Below are positions 25,343 through 34,121 of a stretch of DNA of 46,736 nucleotides, one piece after another (positions within the stretch are counted from its first letter, which is position 1; each line of letters begins with the position of its first letter). A model generated the notes under the pieces. It was not told the DNA's origin. It was given only the letters and a program-made list of their open reading frames with translations, and ran no database searches. The translations under genes were made by a program, and so were the position numbers. Origin of the DNA: Candidatus Latescibacter anaerobius SCGC AAA252-E07 (GTDB lineage Bacteria; Latescibacterota; Latescibacteria; Latescibacterales; Latescibacteraceae); contig AQSL01000157.1 in assembly GCA_000403035.1 (NCBI GenBank), positions 1-46,736 on the forward strand. The letters are read 5' to 3'.

Positions 25343-27589
25343 ATGACAGAAAAAATTATCGGAGCATATCAGGAAATGTCTGATAAAACAAAAAAAACAA
25401 AAAAAATATCCTCGAGTTTTACAATTGAGCCGGTAGAGCTTATCGAGGTAATGGATGAATTCAGTAAGCTTCTCAATAAAATTGAACTCTATAATCCTCA
25501 TGTCGACAAGGAACTCATTAAAAAAGCGCTGCGGTTCGCTGCGGTTGCACATGCCGGTCAGCGCCGTTTGTCGGGTAAGCCGTTTATATATCATGGCATA
25601 CAGACCGCTGAAATTCTTGCTGATCTTCATCTGGATTCGGTTATGATTGCCTGCGGCATCCTTCATGATGTGGTTGAGGATACTCCGATTTCCATAAAAG
25701 ATGTTGAAAAAGAATTCGGAGAAGAACTCGGGAACATTATCGACGGGCTTACAAAAATCGCAGGTTTACAACTGAAAAGCTGGGAAGAGCAGCAGGCCGA
25801 GAATTTCAGAAAAATGATTTTACATACGGCAAAAGATCTGCGTACAGTTATTGTGAAATTTGCAGATAGACTTCATAATATGCGTACGCTAGAATACCTC
25901 GCTCCTGAAGATAGAGAACGGATCGCACATGAGACTCTCGAGGTTTTTGCACCCCTTGCCCACCGGTTCGGCATCTATACCATAAAAACGGAATTCGAGG
26001 ATTTGTCGTTTTACTGGTTGTATCCTGATAAATATTCTGCCATCAAGGAAAAAATCGAAAGTACCCATAGAGAACGTGACGATTACCTGGAACTCTTTAT
26101 TACTCCTATCGGGAAACATCTTGAAGGTGAAGGAATAAAACATCAGGTACAGTACCGTCTCAAACATCTTTACAGTATCTTCAGGAAAATGGAAAAAGAT
26201 GGCAAGGATATTGACGATATATACGATATTTTTGCCGTTCGTGTTATCGTTAATACCGTCGCAGAATGCTATCACACGCTTGGCGCAATACATTCAATAT
26301 ATACACCGATAGTCATGCGCATAAAAGATTTCATTGCAACCCCTAAGTTCAACATGTATCAATCTCTGCATACAACAGTGGTCGGTAATAACGGGCAGAT
26401 GGTTGAGGTTCAGATACGCACCCATGAAATGCATCAAACTGCAGAGACAGGTATAGCTGCACACTGGCGTTATAAAGAGGGGAAAGTGAAACCCGATGAA
26501 ATCGATTCCTATATAACCTGGCTGAGGCGTGTCGTAGACTGGCAAAAGGGAACGCCGGAAGCCAGTGAATTTATGCATGAATTTAAAATGGATCTCTTCC
26601 AGGATGAGGTGTTCGTTTTTACTCCAAAAGGAGATCTTATTCAGCTTCCGGTAGGTTCTACAGCGGTAGATTTTGCATTTGCCCTTCATACGGAAATCGG
26701 TTTGCACTGCAGCGGCGCCAGGATTAACGGCAGAATGGCTTCGCTCGATGCAGAGCTTCACAGTGGTCAATGGGTGGAAATTCTCACAAATAGTAATAAA
26801 ACCCCCAATCCCGAATGGCTGAATACGGTCAAAACCGCAAAAGCAAGAAGTCTCATTCGCAGATGGATAAAACGTCAGCGTTATGAAGAAAGCAAAGATC
26901 TCGGTATCAACATGATTTCCAAAATCGAGAAACAACTAAGCGCAAAACTCAGTGATGTCGAACACAGAAAGCTTATTGAACGGTATCACTTAAGAACCTG
27001 GGATCAATTTCTGGCCGGTCTGGGATCGGGCGATATATCGCTTCATAGTATCCAGAACTTTTTTGGTTTAATCCCAAAAACCAAACGTGGTAAACAGCTT
27101 GCTGAGAAAAAAGCCCCGTTCGCTGTATCTATTGAGGGTATGGGAAACCTTCTTGTCACGTATGCAAAGTGCTGTAAACCTCTTCCCGGTGATGATGTTT
27201 TTGGGTTTGTTTCGAGAGGGCGGGGTCTGATAATTCACCGTAGTGATTGTGAAAACATTAAGAATCTGGTGGATGTTGAGGATGAACGGATAATCCAGGC
27301 AGCCTGGGAAGCCAGAGGTGATATGTTTTTTGTTGCGAGTATTCGGATAGAAGCAATGGACAGAAAAGGACTTTTAACCGATATAACAGCAGCTATATCA
27401 AAATCGAATTGTGATATCAGGTCCGCAAATGCGACTACCAAAGATAATTTAGCTGTTGATGATTTTGATGTTGATGTAAAAAATCTGGCAGACCTCAAAA
27501 GACTTATGAAAGAAATCCAGAACGTTAAGGGTGTTTCCAGAGTAAAACGGTTGGACACGAGATCACATGAAAATCTTGAAAATAAATGA
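25343..27589 (+). CDS. rel: Bifunctional (p)ppGpp synthetase/hydrolase
   Basis: This 748-aa protein has the full RelA/SpoT order. The HD hydrolase domain has HAGQRR and ILHDVVEDT (106-114) plus FADRLHNMRTL. The synthetase domain runs from about 270 (RLKHLYSIFRKM) through RIKDFIATPKFNMYQSLHT (326-344). The TGS domain is at DEVFVFTPKGDLIQLP, the zinc-finger region AKCCKPLPGDDVFGFV, and a C-terminal ACT domain ends it. RIKD fits the RxKD motif of bifunctional enzymes, not the ExDD of RelA. It sets (p)ppGpp levels during starvation. The start at ATG 25343 is preceded only by a weak CAGAAG. Confidence 0.95.
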   Translation: MTEKIIGAYQEMSDKTKKTKKISSSFTIEPVELIEVMDEFSKLLNKIELYNPHVDKELIKKALRFAAVAHAGQRRLSGKPFIYHGIQTAEILADLHLDSVMIACGILHDVVEDTPISIKDVEKEFGEELGNIIDGLTKIAGLQLKSWEEQQAENFRKMILHTAKDLRTVIVKFADRLHNMRTLEYLAPEDRERIAHETLEVFAPLAHRFGIYTIKTEFEDLSFYWLYPDKYSAIKEKIESTHRERDDYLELFITPIGKHLEGEGIKHQVQYRLKHLYSIFRKMEKDGKDIDDIYDIFAVRVIVNTVAECYHTLGAIHSIYTPIVMRIKDFIATPKFNMYQSLHTTVVGNNGQMVEVQIRTHEMHQTAETGIAAHWRYKEGKVKPDEIDSYITWLRRVVDWQKGTPEASEFMHEFKMDLFQDEVFVFTPKGDLIQLPVGSTAVDFAFALHTEIGLHCSGARINGRMASLDAELHSGQWVEILTNSNKTPNPEWLNTVKTAKARSLIRRWIKRQRYEESKDLGINMISKIEKQLSAKLSDVEHRKLIERYHLRTWDQFLAGLGSGDISLHSIQNFFGLIPKTKRGKQLAEKKAPFAVSIEGMGNLLVTYAKCCKPLPGDDVFGFVSRGRGLIIHRSDCENIKNLVDVEDERIIQAAWEARGDMFFVASIRIEAMDRKGLLTDITAAISKSNCDIRSANATTKDNLAVDDFDVDVKNLADLKRLMKEIQNVKGVSRVKRLDTRSHENLENK

Positions 27590-28341
27590 ACAGTATTAAA
27601 CCCATAATACCACGTTCCATTCCCCGAAAACATGCTATATGCGGTTTTACCACGAGATACGGCGGTGTTTCACCTCCTCCTTTCGACTCTCTCAATCTGG
27701 GGCTGGATACACCGGATGACCCGTTACATGTTCGTGAAAACCATTCGATTTTTTACCGGTATGCGGGAGTTGATGATGCTCATACTGCAACTATGAAACA
27801 GGTGCACGGGGAAAACGTGGTTATTGTCAGGAAAGGAGGCATCTATCCCGCAACAGACGGACTTATCACCTCACTCTGCGATGTATTACTTGCGGTGAGA
27901 GTTGCCGACTGTATACCGCTTTTACTGTTTGATCCGGCACATGAAGTTGCAGGCGCAATTCACTGCGGATGGCGTTCAATAGCTGCCGGAATAGCGGAAA
28001 AAGCCCTGAGCAAAATGAAGAAATATAAGGGTACCCGCCCGGAGGATGTCATGGCGGTACTGGGCCCCTCTGCCGGTTCATGCTGTTATGAAATAGGTAA
28101 AGATACAGCCGAATATTTTCAGCCTGCTTCTCTCATCAACCGTGATGAAAAAATCTATGGGAATTTGAAAGCGGAACTCAGCCATCATCTCCTCATAGCC
28201 GGATTGAGAAGCTGCAATATTGAGATAATTTCCGACTGTACCATTTGCAATGAAAGTTTATATTTCTCCCATCGAAGGAATGGTTTATATTCGGGTAGGA
28301 TGCTGGGGTATATTATGATAAAACGCAAGGAAAATTTATGA
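27586..28341 (+). CDS. pgeF: Laccase-domain purine nucleoside phosphorylase/peptidoglycan editing factor (PgeF/YfiH)
   Basis: This 251-aa protein overlaps the rel stop by four bases (ATGA), so it is translationally coupled. Signatures are GFTTRYGGVS, the MKQVHGENVV histidine, LAVRVADCIPLLLFDP, GAIHCGWRSIAAGI and GPSAGSCCYEIG, which carry the His/Cys metal ligands. Members act as purine nucleoside phosphorylase or deaminase, and PgeF removes mis-incorporated residues from peptidoglycan precursors. The link with uppP downstream fits a cell-wall role. Confidence 0.92.
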   Translation: MNSIKPIIPRSIPRKHAICGFTTRYGGVSPPPFDSLNLGLDTPDDPLHVRENHSIFYRYAGVDDAHTATMKQVHGENVVIVRKGGIYPATDGLITSLCDVLLAVRVADCIPLLLFDPAHEVAGAIHCGWRSIAAGIAEKALSKMKKYKGTRPEDVMAVLGPSAGSCCYEIGKDTAEYFQPASLINRDEKIYGNLKAELSHHLLIAGLRSCNIEIISDCTICNESLYFSHRRNGLYSGRMLGYIMIKRKENL

Positions 28342-28446
28342 ATATGCTGTGCTTATAGAAAACCTTACGAAAATCTCTAACGGGCACATGTAAAAGGATT
28401 TTTGTACCGCTTTTTTTAAAAACAGTATACAAAAAGGATTGACTAT

Positions 28447-29274
28447 TTGACCTATTTTCAGGCAGTTATTCTCGGTATTGTCCAGGGTATAACCGAATTT
28501 TTCCCTGTTTCATCCTCAGGACACCTGGTTCTCGTGCAGAAATTACTCGGCATTCATGAAAATGTGCTCACATTCGATATTTTTGTTCATTTCGGCACTC
28601 TTCTGGCTGTTATAACAGTGTTTCGAAATAGTATTATCAAGATTATTCAGGGATGCTCTACCGGACTGAAATCGTGTGTGAAGGACAAAGTTCCTGCCGG
28701 CAGAGTGTACCGTGAATCAGGTGAAATACGGTTGGGTATGGGTGTTATTATCGGAACATTTCCTGCAGTGGTTGTGGGATTGACTTTGAAAGATTTTATC
28801 GAAAGCTTATTTCATTCGGAATTATCGGTGTATTGTGCATTGTTCTTTACCGGCTGTGTTTTAATAGGTACTTTTTATACCAAAAAGAATATTCGTGGTA
28901 TGGGAATTTTAAACGGATTTATTGTGGGGCTTGCCCAGGCGGTGGCAATCATACCGGGAATATCACGGTCGGGGTTGACCATATCGACAGCGCTCTTTTT
29001 AGGTGTCGATCGTGAAGAAGCCGGTGAATTTTCCTTTTTGCTTGCAATCCCGGTTATTTCCGGCGCAACAGTACTCGCTGTCAGAGATTATGGTAATGCC
29101 GGGTTTATAAATTTGCATTGGGATGTGGCAGTTTTGGGAACAGTTGTTTCCTTTATTTCCGGCTGGATATCCCTTTCTTTTCTCATCAGGATAATCAGGC
29201 AGGGGAAAATGGGATATTTCGGTTTTTATTGTATTGCCCTGGCAGTAGTTGGTGCAATAATTTCTTTGTTTTAG
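28447..29274 (+). CDS. uppP: Undecaprenyl-diphosphatase
   Basis: This 275-aa multi-pass membrane protein starts at TTG 28447 with AAAAGGA upstream. It has GIVQGITEFFPVSSSGHLVL near the N-terminus and PGISRSGLTIST in the second half, the two catalytic motifs of the BacA/UppP family. It recycles undecaprenyl pyrophosphate for peptidoglycan and O-antigen synthesis. About eight hydrophobic spans are visible. It follows pgeF by 105 bp. Confidence 0.94.
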   Translation: MTYFQAVILGIVQGITEFFPVSSSGHLVLVQKLLGIHENVLTFDIFVHFGTLLAVITVFRNSIIKIIQGCSTGLKSCVKDKVPAGRVYRESGEIRLGMGVIIGTFPAVVVGLTLKDFIESLFHSELSVYCALFFTGCVLIGTFYTKKNIRGMGILNGFIVGLAQAVAIIPGISRSGLTISTALFLGVDREEAGEFSFLLAIPVISGATVLAVRDYGNAGFINLHWDVAVLGTVVSFISGWISLSFLIRIIRQGKMGYFGFYCIALAVVGAIISLF

Positions 29275-29381
29275 TGATTTGGTATTAAAAAATTGCGGAA
29301 AAGCAAATAGAAAAGTTATATTGTCTTGCTTTTAATGGAAATGGAGTTTTCCCCGATATGAATTAGAAGCGTGGTGATAAA

Positions 29382-29410
29382 CTCATACTTGCGGGATAAT
29401 GAGCTGTCAA
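29382..29410 (-). promoter_or_regulatory. Promoter-like repeat, minus strand
   Basis: On the minus strand TTGACA (29410-29405), a 17-nt spacer and TATGAG (29387-29382). The flanks match the promoter at 12628-12656 (CCGGCCC before the -35 box, TATGAGTTT then TCACCA after). It points into the uppP 3' region with no gene in that direction, so it may drive an antisense RNA or be a dispersed repeat. Confidence 0.5.
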
Positions 29411-29514
29411 GGGCCGGCCTGTAAAAGAGAATAAATATGAAAAATAAGTACGTATTACGTGCGATAATACAATGATAAACAATATGTTTTATGAATGGCC
29501 GGCTTGTCTTGCCC

Positions 29515-29543
29515 TTGACAGCAACACAGTCATATATTTCATA
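29515..29543 (+). promoter_or_regulatory. Promoter-like repeat, plus strand
   Basis: TTGACA (29515-29520) in the context GCCCTTGACAGC; 17 nt later lies TTCATA, a poor -10 box. It shares the extended -35 context with the other copies, so it is listed as a family member with weak promoter potential. Confidence 0.35.
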
Positions 29544-29671
29544 CAGGGGTGTGTGAAAAGACTTTTTCACCGCCCTCTTCGTTGTATACTAAATAAAGAA
29601 AGGATAGCAGAAAAAAGGCTGAAAAACGATTAACAAGCTCAACCTGCGAAGGCTGCGAAGCACCCCAAGGG

Positions 29672-29787
29672 CCTGGCCTTGACAGCCACAGAAATATCTT
29701 GTATCGAAAGGGATTGAAAATTCCCGTCATGAGTGACTGATTTTTGTAGCCGAAAATTCCTTTTCACTCTGAACCAGGACACAATTG
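29672..29787 (+). promoter_or_regulatory. Conserved 116-bp promoter-hairpin element, copy 2
   Basis: Near-identical to the minus strand of 7349-7234. TTGACA (29679-29684), a 17-nt spacer and TATCGA (29702-29707) are followed by GGGATTGAAAATTCCC (hairpin) and ATTTTTGTAGCCGAAAAT (second stem). The element ends 86 bp before the TauE/SafE start and points toward it. Confidence 0.7.
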
Positions 29788-29873
29788 TGTGAAAATATTA
29801 CTGAGAGAGAAAAAATACCGGGGTTCTCTTACAAAAATTCAACTGTTTAAAAGAATAAAAGGATATTCTAATA

Positions 29874-30779
29874 ATGATTGACTGCGCTGGATTTGTTGGG
29901 TTGGGTTTTATTATAGGTACACTTTCAGGATTATTTGGAGTGGGAGGAGGTTTTTTGCTCGTTCCCTTGCTCAATGCTATTTTTAATATTCCCTATAACA
30001 TTGCTGTCGGGAGTAGTCTCTTTCAGATGGTAGGAACCTCTACAGCAGCCGCTTTAAGACATAGAAGCTATAATCACATAGATTACAAACTTGGTATTTT
30101 TATTTTGATAGGCGCAATAGGAGGAGTCGAAACGGGGGCACGGGTCCTGGTTTGGTTAATGGGATTGGGAAATGTTATAATTCACGGAAATTTGATCAGT
30201 AAAATGTACCTTTGGGTGAATATTATTTTCATAGTCATGCTCTCTATAGTGGGAACTTTTATGTTTATAGAAAGTAAAAAAGCAACAAAAAGAGCTCCTC
30301 GAGGAGGAGTTGTCGACTCCATTTTTGCTCAAAAAATTCATAATATAAAGATTCAACCAACTATTTCTTTGTCTGTTTCTAATATCGAATCTATTTCTAT
30401 CTGGACTTTGATTTGTATAGGAATCGGTGTGGGGTTTCTTTCCGGACTGTTAGGAGTTGGAGGAGGTTTTATTTTAAGTCCTGCATTGATTTACTTGGTG
30501 GGTGTTCCCACGAGTATAGCGATAGGAACAGGCCTTTTTCAAATTATATTTATTTCAGGATATGGAACTATAAGTCATTTTTTAAAGGGGAATGTGGATT
30601 TTAGACTTGTAATCTGTATCTTGACCGGCTCGATAATTGGAGCGCAATTAGGATCCATGTTAAATAAAAAGATCAGAGGAGCTCATATACGATACTATTT
30701 TTCCTGGTTGATTTTCTTGGCTATCGGGATAATTATTATCAAGTTTATTTTTAATACTGGTTATCTGGGAAGGGGCTGA
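29874..30779 (+). CDS. TauE/SafE family anion permease (sulfite/organosulfur exporter type)
   Basis: This 301-aa membrane protein is built from two related halves, each opening with a glycine-rich helix: GTLSGLFGVGGGFLLVPLL (16-34) and GFLSGLLGVGGGFILSPAL in the second half. About eight hydrophobic spans and a charged central loop (residues 135-165) are visible. The family includes exporters of sulfite, sulfoacetate and related anions. A conserved promoter element shared with the arylsulfotransferase 1 gene lies 86 bp upstream, linking it by inference to sulfate-ester metabolism. The start ATG 29874 has a weak AAAGGA site. Confidence 0.88.
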   Translation: MIDCAGFVGLGFIIGTLSGLFGVGGGFLLVPLLNAIFNIPYNIAVGSSLFQMVGTSTAAALRHRSYNHIDYKLGIFILIGAIGGVETGARVLVWLMGLGNVIIHGNLISKMYLWVNIIFIVMLSIVGTFMFIESKKATKRAPRGGVVDSIFAQKIHNIKIQPTISLSVSNIESISIWTLICIGIGVGFLSGLLGVGGGFILSPALIYLVGVPTSIAIGTGLFQIIFISGYGTISHFLKGNVDFRLVICILTGSIIGAQLGSMLNKKIRGAHIRYYFSWLIFLAIGIIIIKFIFNTGYLGRG

Positions 30780-31038
30780 TTAATAAAGTTTTGGAAATGT
30801 ATTTCTGAATGATTATGTAATACCGATAATCCTGTCAACTTTGTTTATGTTTAAAACCGGGCAAAATGATATCATGTAATTATACATCAGCAGGAGTGCA
30901 AATGTAATCCGAATTGAACATAATATGGGAACTATCAAATTCAAATGTATTTCAAATTGAAAATTGTATGCAGATTACGCACAAAAGATGAGCGGAATCT
31001 GTGAAATACTATGAACATGAAAGAGGGTGAAAATTACC

Positions 31039-32115
31039 ATGAAACGCAGGCGGTTTTTAAAATCGGGTGCGTGTGGTATAATCGCAGCTGATAAAATTGG
31101 ACCATGTAAAGCCCAGGCAGCACAATTAAAACAAAAGGGTTATCAACGGTTGAGCCTTGAACAACTCAAGGCATGGGAATCGCTTCAATACGGTATGTTC
31201 ATTCATTACGGGATGAGCACGTTCGATGGCGACGAACTATCGGACGGGAAATCGCCACCATCACTTTATGCGCCGGATAAGCTTGATGTAGGGCAGTGGA
31301 TTTCGGTTGCCCGTGATGCTGGTATGAAGTATGCGGTGCTGACCACAAAACATGTCGCCGGTCACTGTTTGTGGCCCTCGAGAGATACCTCATACACTGT
31401 TACAAACAGCGGAAATACAACCGATGTTGTCGGGGCATTTGTCAGGGCCTGCGAAGAACGTGGTATCAAACCGGGATTTTATTACTGCTCATGGGACAAC
31501 CATAATAAATTCGGAAGTATGACACCTACTGATGTGGGCTGGAACCTGGGCATGAATTCGTTTCCGAAAACTCAGACAGAAAAATTGCCTCCCTTTACCA
31601 CATCCCTCTTTCAGAATTTCCAGACAGCACAGATTACCGATTTGATGAAACGTTATGGCCCGATACTTGAAATATGGGTCGATATACCCGGCATACTGGG
31701 TATGGGTTACCGTACATTCCTGTATGAGCATATTGCCTCACTTCAGCCGGATATCGTTATCATGATGAATACCGGTTTTGGCGATGGTTCCGATCTTAAG
31801 ATCGATTATGCCTGGCCGAGTGACCTGGTTGCAATCGAGCGTGATCTACCCTCTGAATCCGGGCACGAGAAGTGGAAAGTTGTTGATGGTAAAGTGTACT
31901 ATGTCCCCGGAGAGGTATGCGATCCGATAGGAAAGGAGTGGTTTTTTAAAGAGAATGATTTGCCCCGATCTGACGATGAATTGCTCCGTATGTACTCACA
32001 CTGTAAAAGAACCGGTGTCAATCTCCTGTTGAACGTACCGCCGGATAAACATGGACTCATACCTGATAAATATATTCAGGCGCTCATGCGGTTAAGGAAA
32101 AACGCCGGTTTGTAA
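31039..32115 (+). CDS. GH29-family alpha-L-fucosidase-like enzyme with Tat signal
   Basis: 358 aa from ATG 31039, ten bases after AGAGGG; an in-frame GTG at 31027 is less likely. The N-terminus MKRRRFLKSGACGIIAA is a twin-arginine signal. The catalytic domain shows YGMFIHYGMSTFDG, KYAVLTTKHVAGHCLWPS and ILEIWVDIPG, where D215 is the expected nucleophile of GH29. GVNLLLNVPPDKHGLI is a family C-terminal motif. The usual TKHHDGF reads TKHVAGH, so specificity may differ from classical fucosidases. Exported folded, it probably trims fucosylated or related glycans in the periplasm. Confidence 0.85.
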   Translation: MKRRRFLKSGACGIIAADKIGPCKAQAAQLKQKGYQRLSLEQLKAWESLQYGMFIHYGMSTFDGDELSDGKSPPSLYAPDKLDVGQWISVARDAGMKYAVLTTKHVAGHCLWPSRDTSYTVTNSGNTTDVVGAFVRACEERGIKPGFYYCSWDNHNKFGSMTPTDVGWNLGMNSFPKTQTEKLPPFTTSLFQNFQTAQITDLMKRYGPILEIWVDIPGILGMGYRTFLYEHIASLQPDIVIMMNTGFGDGSDLKIDYAWPSDLVAIERDLPSESGHEKWKVVDGKVYYVPGEVCDPIGKEWFFKENDLPRSDDELLRMYSHCKRTGVNLLLNVPPDKHGLIPDKYIQALMRLRKNAGL

Positions 32116-32191
32116 TTCTGTGCATATGGTGGTTCCCTCTAAGAATATGACGGATATGATTAGCCGCTTTTTATACAGGGTATTTCAATTT

Positions 32192-33757
32192 TTATGCCAT
32201 CCATTGACGTTCTCTTTGAAGATTTCCTGATAGAACATCGAGTGCGATATTCACATCATCCACAATCTGAAAATCATACATACCAACACAGATAAAATCT
32301 GCCCCATGACTGAAAGCATATTGAAATCCTTCTTTCGGTTGTATTGCTCCTGCGGCAAGAGTCTTAAAGGCAATCCATGGCTGCTTGAGATTTTTCATAA
32401 ATTCGATCGTTTCTTCCGGATTGGTACACCATATATTATCCTGTTGTTGTTCGGGGTGAGCGGACCAGTAATTAATATGATGAAGCGTTTTCATCCAGAA
32501 ATCAGGTTCAAGTCCGATTCTCACACATTCTTTTACCGTCTCCAGGGAATGGCCGCCTATCCCTCCCGGTATCCCGTTTTGTTTGATGAAATCAAGCACT
32601 TTTCCTATCTCCTCTACCTTTCCTTCGCTGGCCAGGCTGTCAGCAAAACCTCCATGTACATAGCAGGCGGAAGCACCATGATCAATAGACATTTTTACAC
32701 CGTCCATGAGATTTTCCCAGCCGCAATCAGAGATAAATTGTATTTTACCGATTTTTCGTTTCCAGTACTCATCGATTACGCTGCAGAGAACAGGATTCGT
32801 TAAAAAAGCGTTTATACCGCATTTTTCTGCCAGCAGGAACGTCTCAAAAATTTTATTCTTATGGTGATATGCTTTCACCAGTTTTGACACATAAATCAAA
32901 TCCCTTGCATGTGCCCAGCCGCCAATTAAATTTCCGCCCAGAATGACTCTACTGATATTCAAATTACGAATGTTTGCTTGCGGTATTTGACCCCTTAAAT
33001 CTTTTAAACTGGAAAAATCAAACGTTTTGATGGTGGCGCTTGCAACGGCATCTGTTTTTTCTTTTAATTGTTTTTCTTCATAACTCTCCCAGCCGATCTT
33101 TTGTAATAAAAAAATGATAAAAACTCCAACAAAGGGAGTGGTTGCGAGACTTTTTAGAAGTTCTCTTCGATTAAGGGAAACACCGGAGACAGTTTCTTTT
33201 TTGGTATCCTTTACGACAGGTTCGCTACCGATATGTTTGCTTTCCATACGTTTTTTTCTGAGCAGAGCGATATATCGATCGAGTCCTAAAAAAGTACCAG
33301 TCGGAATGAATACCAATACACACAGAGCAAACAGTTCAACAAGGTTTTTATCGACGATTAAATAATTTCCCTCGGTAAGTATTCCAAAATCCATTCCGAT
33401 GAATGGGGGGTTTGCTAAATAATACAGTAACAAAAGAACTATCCCGGAGATACTGGCAATACGTGTAAAACATCCGAACATTAAACCCAGACCAATCAAT
33501 ACCAATCCACAGATGTTTAAAATATCAACAACTTCTAAGACAAACGGATTTGAAACAATCCATTGAAAAAAGCCGGAAAAAATCCACTTGGATACCGAAA
33601 GATAACCTTCAGATGACCAGCCGGGGGTGTAAAGCTTCGAAATACCTTCATAAAGAAAATGCCAGCCGATAGCTGTTCTCAGGACTACTAATAGTGACAG
33701 TTGAACAATAGAAAAATGATGAAAGATTTTTTGACGATATGTATTTTCTTTGCCCAT
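32192..33757 (-). CDS. DoxX-like membrane domain fused to a TIM-barrel-like domain
   Basis: 521 aa from ATG 33757, which has AAGGGGGT upstream; an ATG eight codons earlier lacks a site. Residues 1-180 hold four or five hydrophobic spans and the DoxX pattern (VVLRTAIGWHFLYEGISKL, LIGLGLMFGCFTRIA). Near residues 200-220 is NRRELLKSLATTPFVGVFI, which looks like a Tat-type signal or anchor placed inside the protein. The C-terminal ~280 aa (ISRVILGGNLIGGWAHARD, GINAFLTNP, SIDHGASACYVHGG, GADFICVGMYDF) resemble a TIM barrel of aldo/keto reductase or isomerase type. Exact function unknown. Confidence 0.75.
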   Translation of the reverse strand: MGKENTYRQKIFHHFSIVQLSLLVVLRTAIGWHFLYEGISKLYTPGWSSEGYLSVSKWIFSGFFQWIVSNPFVLEVVDILNICGLVLIGLGLMFGCFTRIASISGIVLLLLYYLANPPFIGMDFGILTEGNYLIVDKNLVELFALCVLVFIPTGTFLGLDRYIALLRKKRMESKHIGSEPVVKDTKKETVSGVSLNRRELLKSLATTPFVGVFIIFLLQKIGWESYEEKQLKEKTDAVASATIKTFDFSSLKDLRGQIPQANIRNLNISRVILGGNLIGGWAHARDLIYVSKLVKAYHHKNKIFETFLLAEKCGINAFLTNPVLCSVIDEYWKRKIGKIQFISDCGWENLMDGVKMSIDHGASACYVHGGFADSLASEGKVEEIGKVLDFIKQNGIPGGIGGHSLETVKECVRIGLEPDFWMKTLHHINYWSAHPEQQQDNIWCTNPEETIEFMKNLKQPWIAFKTLAAGAIQPKEGFQYAFSHGADFICVGMYDFQIVDDVNIALDVLSGNLQRERQWMA

Positions 33758-33938
33758 GATAGTACCCCCTTCTTGAAGCATTTAGCTCTCATTATTACAC
33801 TTAAAAGTAAAAAAACTTTTCAAGGAAGCCCTAAAAAACATATTGCAAGAACGTGTTTTTCTCCTCTCTATGATTTGAGAGGCAAAACAAGTACCTATCA
33901 CTTTTCAACTACATAATGATACTACATTTTTCATAATT

Positions 33939-34061
33939 CTACAAGTTATCCGAACAGAAATGATGCAGCCATATATTATTCGGATGCATGCTTCCAATCG
34001 AATAACTGACACCTATACAACCGAGTTTTCCGGCGATCTCGAGTGATTTTATTAACAATGT
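33939..34061 (-). pseudogene. Possible remnant of a sugar-phosphate isomerase/epimerase-type barrel
   Basis: A short minus-strand frame reads LIKSLEIAGKLGCIGVSYSI then GSMHPNN and a stop. The LEIAGKLGCIGVS stretch resembles the core of a xylose-isomerase-like TIM barrel. No start or other part of such a gene is present, so at most it is a fragment. Confidence 0.25.
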
Positions 34062-34121
34062 ATGATGCTTCTTCTTTTTATTTATAAAACTGTAATTTAC
34101 ACTTTCTGCTTACTATATAAG

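Larger units (their letters stand above)
29275..29873. other. 600-bp intergenic region rich in promoter-like repeats
   Basis: No gene with a ribosome site is visible on either strand. It holds three copies of a GCC(C)TTGACAGC motif: 29410 on minus, 29515 on plus and 29679 on plus. The last begins the 116-bp element before the TauE/SafE gene. Confidence 0.7.

Noticed and set aside
29539..29730. 63-codon minus-strand frame in the uppP-TauE intergenic region
   Set aside because: No ribosome site; it overlaps the promoter-like repeats and the 116-bp element.
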